A DNA stretch of 64,000 nt from Citrobacter sp. FP75 (GTDB lineage: Bacteria > Pseudomonadota > Gammaproteobacteria > Enterobacterales > Enterobacteriaceae). A program made the position numbers and the translations under genes. Each line of letters begins with the position of its first letter. Within the stretch, counting starts at the first letter, position 1. A model generated the notes under the pieces. The model had not been told where the DNA came from and did no database searches. It saw nothing but the letters and a program-made list of their open reading frames with translations. This document shows positions 9,172 to 20,769 of this stretch, piece by piece. The stretch spans positions 167,930-231,929 of the forward strand of contig NZ_JAFDOE010000006.1 in the NCBI RefSeq assembly GCF_018342065.1, read 5' to 3'.

Positions 9172-10176
9172 TTATTTGCTTAGCGTTGCCACCATCACTG
9201 CTTTGATGGTGTGCATGCGGTTCTCTGCCTGAGAGAACACGATGCTGGCGGGGGATTCAAAGACCTCATCGGTCACCTCCATACCTCCATGAAGACCGTA
9301 TTCTTGTGCCATTTTTTGACCAAGCGTGGTCTGGTCGTCATGAAACGCTGGCAGGCAGTGGAGGAATTTCACCTGCGGGTTGCCGGTTAACGCCATCATT
9401 GCGCTATTAACCTGGTACTTACGCAACAGGGCAATACGCTCGCCCCATTTCTCTTTCGCTTCGCCCATCGACACCCAGACGTCGGTATAAATGAAGTCTG
9501 CATCTTTCACGCCCGTGGCAATATCTTCGGTCAGAGTGATATTGCCGCCGTTTTTCTGCGCCAGCGCTTTGCATTCTGCAACCAGACTTTTTTCAGGCCA
9601 GCAGTCCTGTGGCGCAACCAGACGCAGATCCAGCCCGGTTAACGCGGCAGCTTCGAGCATCGAATTACCCATATTGTTACGGGCATCGCCAGCGTAGACC
9701 AGCGTCATCTCATTAAACGCTTTGCCCGGCAAGTGTTCCTGCATAGTTAACAGATCGGCCAGCAACTGGGTGGGATGGAATTCGTTGGTCAACCCGTTCC
9801 ATACCGGAACGCCGGCATATTCGGCCAGCGTCTCAACCACCTCCTGACCGTGGCCGCGATACTGAATACCGTCATACATGCGACCGAGCACGCGGGCGGT
9901 GTCTTTAATCGACTCTTTATGGCCAATCTGGCTGCCGCTTGGCCCGAGATACGTTACGCGTGCGCCCTGATCGTAGGCGGCAACTTCGAAAGAGCAACGA
10001 GTGCGGGTCGAGTCTTTTTCGAAGATGAGCGCGATGTTTTTACCGGTGAGCTTAGCAACCTCTGTGCCTTTTTTCTTATCCGCTTTTAGCTGTGCGGCGA
10101 GCTGGAGCAGTGACGTGAGTTCAGCAGAGGTGAAATCGAGCAATTTCAAAAAGTGCTTCTGATAAAATGTGGACAT
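9172..10176 (-). CDS. argI: Ornithine carbamoyltransferase, anabolic
   Basis: ArgI makes citrulline from ornithine and carbamoyl phosphate in arginine synthesis. The 334-residue protein has the STRTR loop at 56-60, HPTQ and HCLP motifs and matches enterobacterial ArgI throughout. Two ARG boxes in front of it show control by ArgR and arginine, as expected for the biosynthetic enzyme and unlike its catabolic relative arcB. It is a single-gene unit, convergent with tabA and divergent from rraB. Confidence 0.96.
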   Translation of the reverse strand: MSTFYQKHFLKLLDFTSAELTSLLQLAAQLKADKKKGTEVAKLTGKNIALIFEKDSTRTRCSFEVAAYDQGARVTYLGPSGSQIGHKESIKDTARVLGRMYDGIQYRGHGQEVVETLAEYAGVPVWNGLTNEFHPTQLLADLLTMQEHLPGKAFNEMTLVYAGDARNNMGNSMLEAAALTGLDLRLVAPQDCWPEKSLVAECKALAQKNGGNITLTEDIATGVKDADFIYTDVWVSMGEAKEKWGERIALLRKYQVNSAMMALTGNPQVKFLHCLPAFHDDQTTLGQKMAQEYGLHGGMEVTDEVFESPASIVFSQAENRMHTIKAVMVATLSK

Positions 10177-10203
10177 GGTTCCCTCACATGGCTTTGGCCA
10201 TTT

Positions 10204-10241
10204 ATTGAATTAAAATTCAATTTAAATGTGTTTTTATTCAT
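10204..10241 (-). promoter_or_regulatory. Tandem ARG boxes of argI
   Basis: ATTGAATTAAAATTCAAT (10204-10221) is a perfect ArgR palindrome, followed 2 bases later by a second, weaker box AAATGTGTTTTTATTCAT (10224-10241). Paired ARG boxes overlapping the promoter are the known arrangement for ArgR hexamer binding at argI. Confidence 0.88.
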
Positions 10242-10340
10242 TTGCAACCTTGTTTAACAAATCTTTCCTGGAAAGGTGGAGGCAATGCCAGCGGTATGTG
10301 ACAATAAGAGTATCGGCAGGACATTATGAGGATATGAGCT

Positions 10341-10766
10341 ATGGCAAACCCGGAACACCTGGAAGAGCAGCGTGAAGAAACACGCTTGATTATTGAAGAG
10401 TTACTTGAAGATGGTAGCGATCCTGACGCGCTGTATACCATCGAGCATCACCTTTCTGCGGATGACTTTGAAACCCTGGAAAAAGCGGCAGTAGAAGCCT
10501 TCAAGCTGGGCTATGAAGTGACCGAGCCGGAAGAGCTGGAAGTGGAAGAAGGCGACACGGTAATTTGCTGTGACATCCTCAGCGAATGTGCCCTGAATGC
10601 CGAACTGATTGACTCTCAGGTTGAACAGCTGATGAACCTGGCTGAAAAATTTGACGTGGAATACGACGGTTGGGGCACCTATTTTGAAGACCCGAACGGC
10701 GAAGAAGGTGAAGACGGCGACGATGAAGACCTCGTCGACGAAGATGATGACGGCGTGCGTCACTAA
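10341..10766 (+). CDS. rraB: RNase E inhibitor RraB
   Basis: RraB binds the C-terminal scaffold of RNase E and modulates mRNA decay. The 141-residue protein is very acidic with a tail of almost continuous Asp/Glu ([14 protein letters not shown]) and matches E. coli RraB (YjgD, 138 residues) closely, with a few extra acidic residues in the tail. The gene is divergent from argI and followed by a hairpin and miaE. Confidence 0.94.
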   Translation: MANPEHLEEQREETRLIIEELLEDGSDPDALYTIEHHLSADDFETLEKAAVEAFKLGYEVTEPEELEVEEGDTVICCDILSECALNAELIDSQVEQLMNLAEKFDVEYDGWGTYFEDPNGEEGEDGDDEDLVDEDDDGVRH

Positions 10767-10778
10767 ATCATCTGCAAA

Positions 10779-10804
10779 CCTACGGCAGCGTTTGCTGCCG
10801 TAGG
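10779..10804 (+). terminator. Hairpin between rraB and miaE
   Basis: CCTACGGCAGC (10779-10789) and GCTGCCGTAGG (10794-10804) form an 11-bp perfect stem with a 4-nt loop, but no T tract follows; instead the miaE ribosome site (AAGGA) begins 3 bases later. It may be a weak terminator, an mRNA-stabilising structure or an attenuator. Confidence 0.5.
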
Positions 10805-10817
10805 GCAAGGACACGGT

Positions 10818-11576
10818 ATGGATTACCCGCAAATACTCTCCCCGATTCTGGATTTCCTGCACTGCAAAACGCCCCAGTCCTGGCTTGATAAAGCGCGAGA
10901 CCCGGCAAATCTTCCTCTGTTGCTGACCGACCACCTCGTCTGCGAGCTAAAAGCGGCGCAAACCGCAATGCTGCTGGTGCGTAAATATGTTGCGGATAAA
11001 CAGGGATCGCAGGCGCTGCTGGACTGGCTGAAACCCTATGAGGCTTTTGCCTTCAGAGAAGGGGAAGAACCGGATTTTATCGCGCTGAATAAGCAGATAA
11101 GCAAAAGCGTGATGCCCCAGACCGACGATCCGTGGGGGCGACAGCTTATCGACAACATGGTACTGCTGATCAAAGAGGAGCTACACCACTTCTGGCAGGT
11201 GCGTGAGGCGATGATGAGCCGCAACATTCCTTACGTCAAAATTACCGCCAGCCGCTACGCCAAAGGCATGCTCAAAGAGGTGCGAACCCACGAGCCATTA
11301 ACGCTTATCGATAAACTGATTTGCGGTGCTTACATCGAAGCGCGTTCCTGTGAACGGTTCGCCGCACTGGCCCCGTATCTGGATGATGATTTACAGGCAT
11401 TTTATCTGTCGCTGCTGCGATCCGAGGCACGGCATTACCAGGATTATCTGGCGCTGGCGCAGCAGGTTTCTGCTGACGATATCAGTAGCCGGGTACGGTT
11501 TTTTGGTGAGGTCGAAGCGGCGCTAATTTCCTCGCCGGATGACGAGTTCCGCTTCCACAGCGGCGTGCCAACCTAG
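10818..11576 (+). CDS. miaE: tRNA 2-methylthio-N6-isopentenyl adenosine-37 hydroxylase
   Basis: MiaE is an O2-dependent non-heme di-iron monooxygenase that hydroxylates ms2i6A37 of tRNAs reading U-starting codons to ms2io6A37. The 252-residue protein shows ferritin-like helices with iron ligands in EELHHFWQV, EARSCERF and SEARHYQDYL. The gene is typical of Salmonella and Citrobacter relatives and absent from E. coli K-12, which is a main reason for the organism call. It directly follows rraB. Confidence 0.94.
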   Translation: MDYPQILSPILDFLHCKTPQSWLDKARDPANLPLLLTDHLVCELKAAQTAMLLVRKYVADKQGSQALLDWLKPYEAFAFREGEEPDFIALNKQISKSVMPQTDDPWGRQLIDNMVLLIKEELHHFWQVREAMMSRNIPYVKITASRYAKGMLKEVRTHEPLTLIDKLICGAYIEARSCERFAALAPYLDDDLQAFYLSLLRSEARHYQDYLALAQQVSADDISSRVRFFGEVEAALISSPDDEFRFHSGVPT

Positions 11577-11724
11577 CTCCCTTCTCTGACGCGCGGTTTA
11601 ACCCTTTCTGTTCCCGTTAGCAAAATCTGGTGGCTGGCAATCGCTCGCTGCTGCCGTAATAATCAAAATACGCGAAGGGAAAATATATCCCCGACATATG
11701 CATTGATTTGAATAAGGATGGTTA

Positions 11725-12555
11725 ATGAACTGGGCACACGTATTGTTGGCAGGTTATATCGGGGTGGTGATTGCTATTGTCGTTGGCATGTTTCGCAAAA
11801 AAGGCTGGCTGGGCAAGCTCTCCGGCGCGGTGGTTTTTGTGATAGCGATTGTCGCGTGGAATTTGTTTGATGTGCATTACCTGATTCCGCGAGAAAGCCC
11901 GGAATATGGGCAGACCGAGGAACAGAAGTTTGAATCGGCGATGTCGACCTTTCCAACGTTTCAGGTGATAAAGGAGCAAGAGCCCGCATTCTGGCAGCAT
12001 ATTCGCGACCAGTCGGTGCAGATGAAGCGAGAGGGAAAAGATCAGCAACAGATTATTGATGCTATTCAACCGCAAATCCTGCAACTGCAAATGTCGCGTC
12101 TACAGCAGGCGCCCGACGCCAATGTCGTTGAGTATATGAACATTAACCTTGAGCAAATTGCAGCGGCGAAAAAAAGCAGCGATGACGTGTGTTTCCGTTT
12201 TCTGTTCCCGGCGCTGAAAGGCGGGGTCAATCCCGTGAAGGTGATGGGCCACGATCTCCTCGCCAAACGTACCGAAAGCGATGCCCGGATGATGCGGGCA
12301 TCTTTTGGCGAGAATAAGCACACGGTCACGCCGCAGGAGAAACAGCAGGCGCTGGCGGATATGCAAAGTATTGGACCGACGCTGATAGCGCGCTACGGGC
12401 AGGACGTGCAAATTATGTCCGACCCAAGCAAGGGCGTGGGGAAAGAGGGAACTGGCTGCGATATTGTGCAGGATTTCTGGAAGCTGGTATTAGCACTGCC
12501 GGAGGCCAGAGCCGCAGGTGCGGTACGTCTCGCCTTATCGCCAGAAATGCAGTAA
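11725..12555 (+). CDS. Membrane-anchored protein of unknown function
   Basis: A 276-residue protein with two N-terminal membrane segments (residues 5-22 and 32-50) followed by a soluble domain of about 220 residues with one Cys pair candidate (DDVCFRF and GTGCDIVQDF). The soluble part is probably periplasmic if the two segments form a hairpin ending outside, but topology is uncertain. I recall a similar gene after miaE in Salmonella without known function. An AAGGA ribosome site lies before the ATG. Single gene, convergent with yjgM. Confidence 0.75.
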   Translation: MNWAHVLLAGYIGVVIAIVVGMFRKKGWLGKLSGAVVFVIAIVAWNLFDVHYLIPRESPEYGQTEEQKFESAMSTFPTFQVIKEQEPAFWQHIRDQSVQMKREGKDQQQIIDAIQPQILQLQMSRLQQAPDANVVEYMNINLEQIAAAKKSSDDVCFRFLFPALKGGVNPVKVMGHDLLAKRTESDARMMRASFGENKHTVTPQEKQQALADMQSIGPTLIARYGQDVQIMSDPSKGVGKEGTGCDIVQDFWKLVLALPEARAAGAVRLALSPEMQ

Positions 12556-12579
12556 CCCCAACAACCCCTTTGACGAAAC

Positions 12580-13083
12580 TCAGAGGGGCTTCAACATCCG
12601 CACTTCGCAGTCTACGTGTCCGGTACAACCCAGCGCTTCGCTGATGTGTTCAAACCCTAAATGTTCATACAGGCGGATAGCCTCGGTCAGAAATGCTGTC
12701 GTTTCCAGATAGCACTGCTTAAAACCCTGCTCGCGAGCGTGATCCAATGCCATCAGCGCCAGCTTTTTCGCCAGCCCCTGACCGCGTGCGCTTGAGAGGA
12801 AGTACATCTTTTGCAGTTCGCAAATGTCCGGTTCGCTACACCCTAACGGTGCAACGCCGCCGCCGCCCACGACTTCACCGTTTTGCTCAACCACCCAGTA
12901 AGCCGCGCCCGGCTGGCTGTAAACCTGGAACAACTCATCGAGATTTGGGTCAGCCACTGTGTAGCCTTTATCAGCGGTAAGCCCGTATTCGGCGGAAACC
13001 TGGCGGATAACTGCGGCGATGGCCCGATTATCTGGTTCAGTGATTCGGCGCAAAGCAAGTGTGGGCGACAGGACAATATTCAT
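12580..13083 (-). CDS. yjgM: GNAT-family acetyltransferase YjgM
   Basis: A 167-residue GNAT acetyltransferase; the acetyl-CoA loop RGQGLAKKL and the downstream [18 protein letters not shown] strand-helix are clear. It matches E. coli YjgM; the substrate is not established here. I start at MNIVLSP because this gives the usual length; the frame extends 16 codons upstream into an AT-rich stretch. A CCCCTTTGA/TCAGAGGGG hairpin (12565-12588) overlaps the stop codon and may end transcription from both sides. Confidence 0.9.
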   Translation of the reverse strand: MNIVLSPTLALRRITEPDNRAIAAVIRQVSAEYGLTADKGYTVADPNLDELFQVYSQPGAAYWVVEQNGEVVGGGGVAPLGCSEPDICELQKMYFLSSARGQGLAKKLALMALDHAREQGFKQCYLETTAFLTEAIRLYEHLGFEHISEALGCTGHVDCEVRMLKPL

Positions 13084-13274
13084 AACAAGGCTCAATTTCA
13101 AAAATTCATTGATATATTTATTTAATACCACTCTCTTCCGTCAGGCGCAAGACGTTCCTGAATAAGAAAAATAAAATACATAAAATAAGCAGAACGAGTA
13201 TTGTAGTTAAACCAGTACCATAATACTGGTATTTATAATGTAAATTAATGGAATAGATATTAGGGATATTATTC

Positions 13275-14465
13275 ATGAATAATGTTATCAGTGGTCAGGG
13301 TAACCAAGGGCACAAATTTATTTTCACCGGTAAAGGGTGGGAGTATTTTATTATTTGTTTTGTGAATTTTTTACTGAGTTGTATTACTCTGGGGATTTAT
13401 ATGCCATGGGCGATAGTGAAATGTCGTCGTTATATTTATGAGAAAATGACGCTTAACGGACAACCTTTTACCTATAAGGCAACGGGTGGTGCTATTTTTG
13501 TGAGTTTCTTGTTGATCATGGTGATTTATGGCGCCAGCGTGAGTTTTGTTGCGCATGGCAGTCCGCTCATTGGCTTTACTTTGATTGGTTTGCTGGTTGC
13601 AACCCTTCCATTAATGGCAGTCAAAAGCCTGCAATATCAGGCTGAGATGACCTCGCTGAATGGCGTTCGCTTTGGTTTTAACTGTTCAAAATTATATGCA
13701 TGGCTCTATATGCTGGCAGTACCATTGGTACTTTCACTGGTAAACTGGGGCGTGGTTTGTCTTCTGAGTCTTGCCACCGAATGGCTAGATGGCAGCGCAG
13801 GTACACTCTTTAGAATAGCCTTTATTGCACTGGTCGGCATTGTAGGTATAGGGATCACCTACGGTATTACCTACGCTAAATGGATGCAGTTACTGGGCAA
13901 CGGTAGTAGATTCGGTATTCACCGCTTTGCCATTAACATTAATATGAAAGCTTGCGTTGTGGGTTGCATTAAAGCCGTACTGGTGCTGCTGCCATTTGTG
14001 GTCGTGATTGCCTGGCTGATTGCGCCCATTTTTCTGCACATGGTGATGCTGGCTGTGTTAGGCGTGGCCGATGAAGAGTTTATTCTGGAACACCACAGCA
14101 GGATTATGGCCTGCTATTTTCTCTATTTCCTCGGGATTATCGTGGTGGGCAGTTATTTATATGTCACGCTACGTAATCTGTTTATAAATAACCTGGAACT
14201 GGCTGACGGAAAGATTCGTTTTCGTTCTTCAGTAACGGCGGTGGGTATGGTCTGGCGCTTTGTGCTCGTGATATTTGTTTCGGGTATTACGTTTGGGCTG
14301 GCCTATCCGTGGATGAAAATGTGGCTTGTCAGTTGGCTTGCCGGTAACTCCTGTGTCCTGGGTGATTTGGATTCTCTGGAGCTGACTAACAGCGACGAAA
14401 CGCTGGCAACAGGTCCGGGGATGTGGGTATCACGCGGGGTGATAACCTACTTCCCGTTCATCTGA
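13275..14465 (+). CDS. yjgN: DUF898 inner-membrane protein YjgN
   Basis: A 396-residue membrane protein with several hydrophobic spans and the repeated DUF898 signature (FTGKGWEYFIICFVNFLLS near the start and a related LRNLFINNLELADGKIRF later). Function unknown in the family. It matches E. coli YjgN in position and type. An AT-rich leader of about 140 bases precedes it, and a strong terminator follows, shared with convergent valS. Confidence 0.88.
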   Translation: MNNVISGQGNQGHKFIFTGKGWEYFIICFVNFLLSCITLGIYMPWAIVKCRRYIYEKMTLNGQPFTYKATGGAIFVSFLLIMVIYGASVSFVAHGSPLIGFTLIGLLVATLPLMAVKSLQYQAEMTSLNGVRFGFNCSKLYAWLYMLAVPLVLSLVNWGVVCLLSLATEWLDGSAGTLFRIAFIALVGIVGIGITYGITYAKWMQLLGNGSRFGIHRFAININMKACVVGCIKAVLVLLPFVVVIAWLIAPIFLHMVMLAVLGVADEEFILEHHSRIMACYFLYFLGIIVVGSYLYVTLRNLFINNLELADGKIRFRSSVTAVGMVWRFVLVIFVSGITFGLAYPWMKMWLVSWLAGNSCVLGDLDSLELTNSDETLATGPGMWVSRGVITYFPFI

Positions 14466-14468
14466 TAC

Positions 14469-14498
14469 AAAAAGGCCGGAGCAAGCTCCGGCCTTTAT
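14469..14498. terminator. Bidirectional terminator between yjgN and valS
   Basis: AAAAAGGCCGGAGC AAGCTCCGGCCTTTATT: an 8-9 bp GC-rich stem flanked by A and T runs, placed 3' of both convergent genes. Confidence 0.88.
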
Positions 14499-14521
14499 TA
14501 CAGATAAAACCTCAATGGCAA

Positions 14522-17377
14522 TTACAGTGCGGCGATAACCGCCTGCTGCTCAATCAGCTTCGCTTTCGCTTCTGCGTAACCGTCCAGCTTCTCACGCTCT
14601 TTGGCGATCACCGCTTCCGGCGCGCGGGCAACGAAACCTTCGTTGGAGAGTTTGCCTTCGATACGGGCAATCTCACCTTCGATTTTCGCCACTTCTTTCG
14701 CCAGACGCGCCAGCTCATCTTCTTTGTTGATGAGGCCAGCCATCGGGATCAGCAGCTCGGCACCGTCGATGATTTTGGTCACGGAGACCGGACCTTTGTC
14801 ATCAGCAGGCAGCACGGTGATGCTTTCCAGACGCGCCAGGTTCAGCAGGAAGCTCTTATTGTCGTTCACACGACGCATCGCATCCTGGCTGCAGCCACGC
14901 AGCAGCAGTTCGAGCGGTTTACCCGGGGCAATGTTCATTTCCGCACGGATGTTACGGATAGCAACGATCGCCTGCTTCAGCCATTCGGTATCTGCCAACG
15001 CCGCTTCATCGACCTGAGCCGCATCGTATTCCGGGAACGGCTGCAGCATGATGGTGTCGGCGGTAATACCGGAAATCACCTTCACGCGCTGCCAGATGGT
15101 TTCGGTGATGAACGGAATGATCGGGTGCGCCAGGCGCAGCAGGCCTTCCAGAACGGTCACCAGCGTGTTGCGGGTGCCGCGCAGTTCAGCATCAGTTCCG
15201 CCGTTCATTACCGGCTTAGTCAGCTCCAGGTACCAGTCACAGAACTGGTTCCAGGTGAACTCGTACAGAATGCCCGCGGCGATGTCGAAGCGGAAGTTAT
15301 CCAGCGCTTCGCGGTACGCTTTGATGGTCTGGTTGAATTCAGCCAGGATCCAACGGTCGGCCAGCGACAGGGTCATTTCGCCGCCGTTGAAGCCGCAGTC
15401 CTGATCTTCGGTGTTCATCAGCACGAAGCGGCTGGCGTTCCACAGCTTGTTACAGAAGTTACGGTAACCTTCCAGACGCTTCATATCCCAGTTGATGTCG
15501 CGACCGGTAGAGGCAAGTGCGGCCAGGGTGAAGCGCAGAGCGTCGGTACCGTGCGGCTCAATGCCGTCCGGGAATTGCTTCTCGGTACGCTTGGCAATCT
15601 TTTCAGCCAGCTGCGGCTGCATCATATTACCGGTACGTTTCTCCAGCAGGTCCGGCAGGGAGATACCGTCGACCATATCCAGCGGGTCAATGACGTTACC
15701 CTTGGATTTGGACATCTTCTGGCCTTCGTCGTCACGAATCAGACCGGTCATGTAGACGGTCTTGAACGGAACCTGTGGCTTACCGTTTTCATCTTTGATG
15801 AAGTGCATGGTCATCATGATCATGCGGGCAATCCAGAAGAAAATGATGTCAAAGCCAGAGACCATCACGCTGGTTGGGTGGAACTGACGCAGGGCGTCGG
15901 TGTTTTCCGGCCAGCCGAGGGTGGAGAAGGTCCACAGCGCGGAGGAGAACCAGGTATCCAGAACGTCTTCGTCCTGACGCAGCGCAACGTCGGCACTCAG
16001 GTTGTTTTCCTGACGCACTTCGTCTTCGGTACGGCCTACGTAGACGTTGCCGTCGTTGTCATACCATGCAGGGATACGGTGACCCCACCACAGCTGGCGG
16101 GAAATACACCAGTCTTGAATATCACGCATCCAGGAGAAGTACATATTTTCGTACTGCTTCGGTACGAACTGAATGTCGCCGTTTTCAACCGCTTCAACGG
16201 CCGGTTTCGCCAGCACGTCGGCACGCACGTACCACTGGTCGGTCAGCATTGGTTCGATAACCACGCCGCCACGGTCGCCGTAAGGCACGGTCAGATCGTG
16301 CGGTTTAATTTCTTCCAGCAGGCCCAGTGCGTCGATAGCGGCAACAATGGCTTTACGCGCAGCAAAACGCTCCAGCTTCTGGAACTCAGCCGGGATCTCA
16401 CTGGAGTAGACGTCTGACTCTTCACCTTTGGTGTCGTACACTTCCGCAGTTTCGCGGATGTCGCCGTCAAAGGTCAGGATGTTGATCATCGGCAGGCCGT
16501 GACGTTTCCCGACTTCATAGTCGTTAAAGTCGTGCGCCGGGGTGATCTTCACGCAGCCGGTGCCTTTTTCCATATCGGCGTGTTCATCGCCGACGATCGG
16601 AATGCGGCGATTAACCAGCGGCAGCATCACGAATTTGCCAATCAAGTCTTTATAGCGCGGATCTTCCGGGTTGACGGCTACGCCGGTATCGCCCAGCACG
16701 GTTTCCGGACGCGTGGTGGCGACCACCAGGTAATCTTTACCGTCTGCGGTTTTTGCGCCGTCGGCCAGCGGATAGCGGATATGCCACATTGAGCCTTTCG
16801 ACTCGCGGTTTTCCACTTCCAGGTCAGAGATGGCGGTACGCAGTTTCGGGTCCCAGTTTACCAGGCGCTTGCCACGGTAAATCAGGTCTTCTTTATACAG
16901 GCGAACAAAGACTTCTTTCACGGCATTGGAAAGACCTTCGTCCATGGTGAAGCGCTCACGCTCCCAGTCCACGGAGTTGCCCAGACGGCGCATCTGACGG
17001 GTAATGGTGCCGCCGGATTCCGCTTTCCACTGCCAGATTTTATCGATAAACGCTTCGCGACCGTAGTCGTGACGGGTTTTACCTTCTTCAGCGGCAATCT
17101 TACGCTCAACCACCATTTGGGTGGCGATACCCGCGTGGTCAGTACCGGCCTGCCACAGGGTGTTTTTACCCTGCATGCGCTGGTAGCGGATCATGGTGTC
17201 CATGATGGTCTGCTGGAAAGCATGACCCATATGCAAACTGCCGGTGACGTTCGGCGGCGGGATCATGATGCAGAAGGACTCTTTGCTTTCATCGCCGTTA
17301 GGTTTGAAATAGCCCTGCTTTTCCCAGTGCTCGTAAAGCGGCTGTTCGATATCTTGTGGGTTGTATGTCTTTTCCAT
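14522..17377 (-). CDS. valS: Valyl-tRNA synthetase
   Basis: ValS charges tRNA-Val and edits mischarged threonine. The 951-residue protein has the class I signatures [15 protein letters not shown] (HIGH) near residue 40 and KMSKSKGN near 555, the CP1 editing domain between them and the C-terminal coiled-coil arm that binds tRNA. Its ATG overlaps the holC stop by one base (TAATG), so the two are translationally coupled. A long open frame on the opposite strand here is an artefact of codon bias. Confidence 0.98.
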   Translation of the reverse strand: MEKTYNPQDIEQPLYEHWEKQGYFKPNGDESKESFCIMIPPPNVTGSLHMGHAFQQTIMDTMIRYQRMQGKNTLWQAGTDHAGIATQMVVERKIAAEEGKTRHDYGREAFIDKIWQWKAESGGTITRQMRRLGNSVDWERERFTMDEGLSNAVKEVFVRLYKEDLIYRGKRLVNWDPKLRTAISDLEVENRESKGSMWHIRYPLADGAKTADGKDYLVVATTRPETVLGDTGVAVNPEDPRYKDLIGKFVMLPLVNRRIPIVGDEHADMEKGTGCVKITPAHDFNDYEVGKRHGLPMINILTFDGDIRETAEVYDTKGEESDVYSSEIPAEFQKLERFAARKAIVAAIDALGLLEEIKPHDLTVPYGDRGGVVIEPMLTDQWYVRADVLAKPAVEAVENGDIQFVPKQYENMYFSWMRDIQDWCISRQLWWGHRIPAWYDNDGNVYVGRTEDEVRQENNLSADVALRQDEDVLDTWFSSALWTFSTLGWPENTDALRQFHPTSVMVSGFDIIFFWIARMIMMTMHFIKDENGKPQVPFKTVYMTGLIRDDEGQKMSKSKGNVIDPLDMVDGISLPDLLEKRTGNMMQPQLAEKIAKRTEKQFPDGIEPHGTDALRFTLAALASTGRDINWDMKRLEGYRNFCNKLWNASRFVLMNTEDQDCGFNGGEMTLSLADRWILAEFNQTIKAYREALDNFRFDIAAGILYEFTWNQFCDWYLELTKPVMNGGTDAELRGTRNTLVTVLEGLLRLAHPIIPFITETIWQRVKVISGITADTIMLQPFPEYDAAQVDEAALADTEWLKQAIVAIRNIRAEMNIAPGKPLELLLRGCSQDAMRRVNDNKSFLLNLARLESITVLPADDKGPVSVTKIIDGAELLIPMAGLINKEDELARLAKEVAKIEGEIARIEGKLSNEGFVARAPEAVIAKEREKLDGYAEAKAKLIEQQAVIAAL

Positions 17378-17820
17378 TATTTCCAGGTTGCCGTATTCAG
17401 GTTAAAACCAGCCACGCGGTAGGCTTTGTAGCGATCGCGTGCTGATTGTTTCAAAGAATCTTCGTAAGGGACAAAGTCTATCACTTCTGTGAAAGCGGTG
17501 GCAAAATCTACAAAGCCAACGCGCAAACTGATCAGCAGATCGCGCGGGCTGCTGTTGCGTTTTTCCGGCCAGGCAATCTCGACCGGCGCTCCGCCACGCG
17601 GGCCTTCCCCCGCCAGATTATGCGGCACAAAGCTTTCTGCCGGCCTTGCCCACAGCGCTTCATCCAGTCGAATAGCCTGCTTTTCGTCTTCACAGGCGAT
17701 CAGCACACGCTTGCCTGCCCGCCAACGTTCTGCGGCAATTTCACACACCAGCTGCTCGACGGCGCTTAAGCCATCAACGATGGTGTCATTGTCCAGAATA
17801 TAGAACGTTGCATTTCTCAT
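17377..17820 (-). CDS. holC: DNA polymerase III chi subunit
   Basis: HolC (147 residues) is the clamp-loader accessory subunit that links SSB to the replisome through psi. Sequence from [13 protein letters not shown] to the terminal [11 protein letters not shown] matches the enterobacterial chi protein. It lies upstream of valS with a one-base overlap, and a short GCCCGG-ctga-CCGGGC hairpin (17856-17871), probably a REP remnant, separates it from pepA. Confidence 0.95.
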   Translation of the reverse strand: MRNATFYILDNDTIVDGLSAVEQLVCEIAAERWRAGKRVLIACEDEKQAIRLDEALWARPAESFVPHNLAGEGPRGGAPVEIAWPEKRNSSPRDLLISLRVGFVDFATAFTEVIDFVPYEDSLKQSARDRYKAYRVAGFNLNTATWK

Positions 17821-17890
17821 GATATGGGGCTTCTTGTGGTGGATTTAAACGTACAGCCCGGCTGACCGGGCCTACGGGGCAATCTCAAAC

Positions 17891-19405
<1,515 letters not shown>

Positions 19406-19668
19406 CTACGCTCCTGAATCTTAAAGACAACGGCGGTGGCTACGGATAGAATTGCAAGCTTTCGTAACTCATACCCGCTGTTGCGGTGACTTCGTGTTAA
19501 TCTTAACGTTATTACGGCATTGGCACGTCAGAACAATTTCTGAGAGGTGGATCCGTTGAGTATAATGATCTTAGCGACGATTTCGACGACTCAAGAGAAT
19601 AAATGACGTTTAAGCCATGAAACAAGCTATTTTCCTGCAAAAGACGGGTTTTTACGGGCGTATTTAAA

Positions 19669-20769
19669 GTGATAATCATAAGATATCTGGTACGGGAAAC
19701 GCTCAAAAGCCAACTTGCGATCCTATTCATCCTACTTTTGATCTTCTTTTGTCAAAAGCTGGTCAGGATCCTCGGTGCGGCGGTTGACGGTGATATCCCG
19801 GCAAATCTGGTGCTCTCGCTGCTGGGGCTGGGCGTGCCAGAAATGGCGCAGCTGATCTTGCCATTAAGCCTGTTCCTCGGGCTGCTAATGACGCTGGGCA
19901 AACTGTATACCGAAAGTGAAATTACGGTTATGCACGCCTGTGGGCTGAGCAAAGCCGTGCTGGTGAAGGCGGCGATGGTGCTGGCGCTGCTTACCAGTAT
20001 ATTTGCTGCGATCAACGTGATGTGGGCCGGACCCTGGTCTTCAAAGCATCAGGATGAAGTGCTGGCGGAAGCGAAAGCGAACCCCGGTATGGCGGCGCTT
20101 GCGCAGGGGCAATTCCAGCAGGCCACTAACGGCAGTTCGGTGCTGTTTATCGAAAGCGTTGATGGCAGTAATTTCAACGATGTGTTCCTCGCGCAGATCC
20201 GCCCGAAAGGTAACGCCCGTCCTTCCGTGGTGGTGGCCGATTCCGGACATCTGACGCAGATGCGTGATGGCTCTCAGGTGGTATCGCTCAACAAAGGTAC
20301 GCGCTTTGAGGGGACCGCGCTGCTGCGCGATTTCCGCATTACCGACTTCCAGGACTATCAGGCGATTATCGGGCATCAGGCCGTGGCGCTGGATCCGAAC
20401 GATACCGACCAGATGGATATGCACACGCTGTGGACGACCGACACCGATCGCGCCCGTGCGGAGCTGCACTGGCGTATCACGTTGGTATTCACCGTGTTTA
20501 TGATGGCGCTGATGGTTGTACCGCTGAGCGTGGTGAATCCACGTCAGGGACGCGTGCTGTCGATGCTGCCTGCCATGTTGCTGTATCTGATGTTCTTCCT
20601 GATCCAGACGTCGCTCAAGTCGAACGGCGGCAAAGGTAAGCTTGACCCGGCGTTCTGGATGTGGACGGTTAACCTGATTTATCTGGCACTGGCGATTGCG
20701 CTTAACCTGTGGGATACGGTGCCTGTTCGCCGCTTGCGTGCCCGTTTTCTGCGTAAAGGAGCGGTATAA
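19669..20769 (+). CDS. lptF: LPS export permease LptF
   Basis: LptF (366 residues) and LptG form the membrane core of the LptB2FG transporter that extracts lipopolysaccharide from the inner membrane. Three N-terminal and three C-terminal membrane spans surround a periplasmic beta-jellyroll domain. The start is GTG, giving MIIIRYLVRETLKSQL as in E. coli LptF. A TATAAT element lies about 110 bases upstream. Stop and the lptG start overlap (TAATG). Confidence 0.96.
   Translation: MIIIRYLVRETLKSQLAILFILLLIFFCQKLVRILGAAVDGDIPANLVLSLLGLGVPEMAQLILPLSLFLGLLMTLGKLYTESEITVMHACGLSKAVLVKAAMVLALLTSIFAAINVMWAGPWSSKHQDEVLAEAKANPGMAALAQGQFQQATNGSSVLFIESVDGSNFNDVFLAQIRPKGNARPSVVVADSGHLTQMRDGSQVVSLNKGTRFEGTALLRDFRITDFQDYQAIIGHQAVALDPNDTDQMDMHTLWTTDTDRARAELHWRITLVFTVFMMALMVVPLSVVNPRQGRVLSMLPAMLLYLMFFLIQTSLKSNGGKGKLDPAFWMWTVNLIYLALAIALNLWDTVPVRRLRARFLRKGAV

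Noticed and set aside
14423..16417. 664-codon open frame on the plus strand
   Set aside because: It lies opposite valS, which has clear synthetase motifs; the frame is a by-product of GC-rich codon use.
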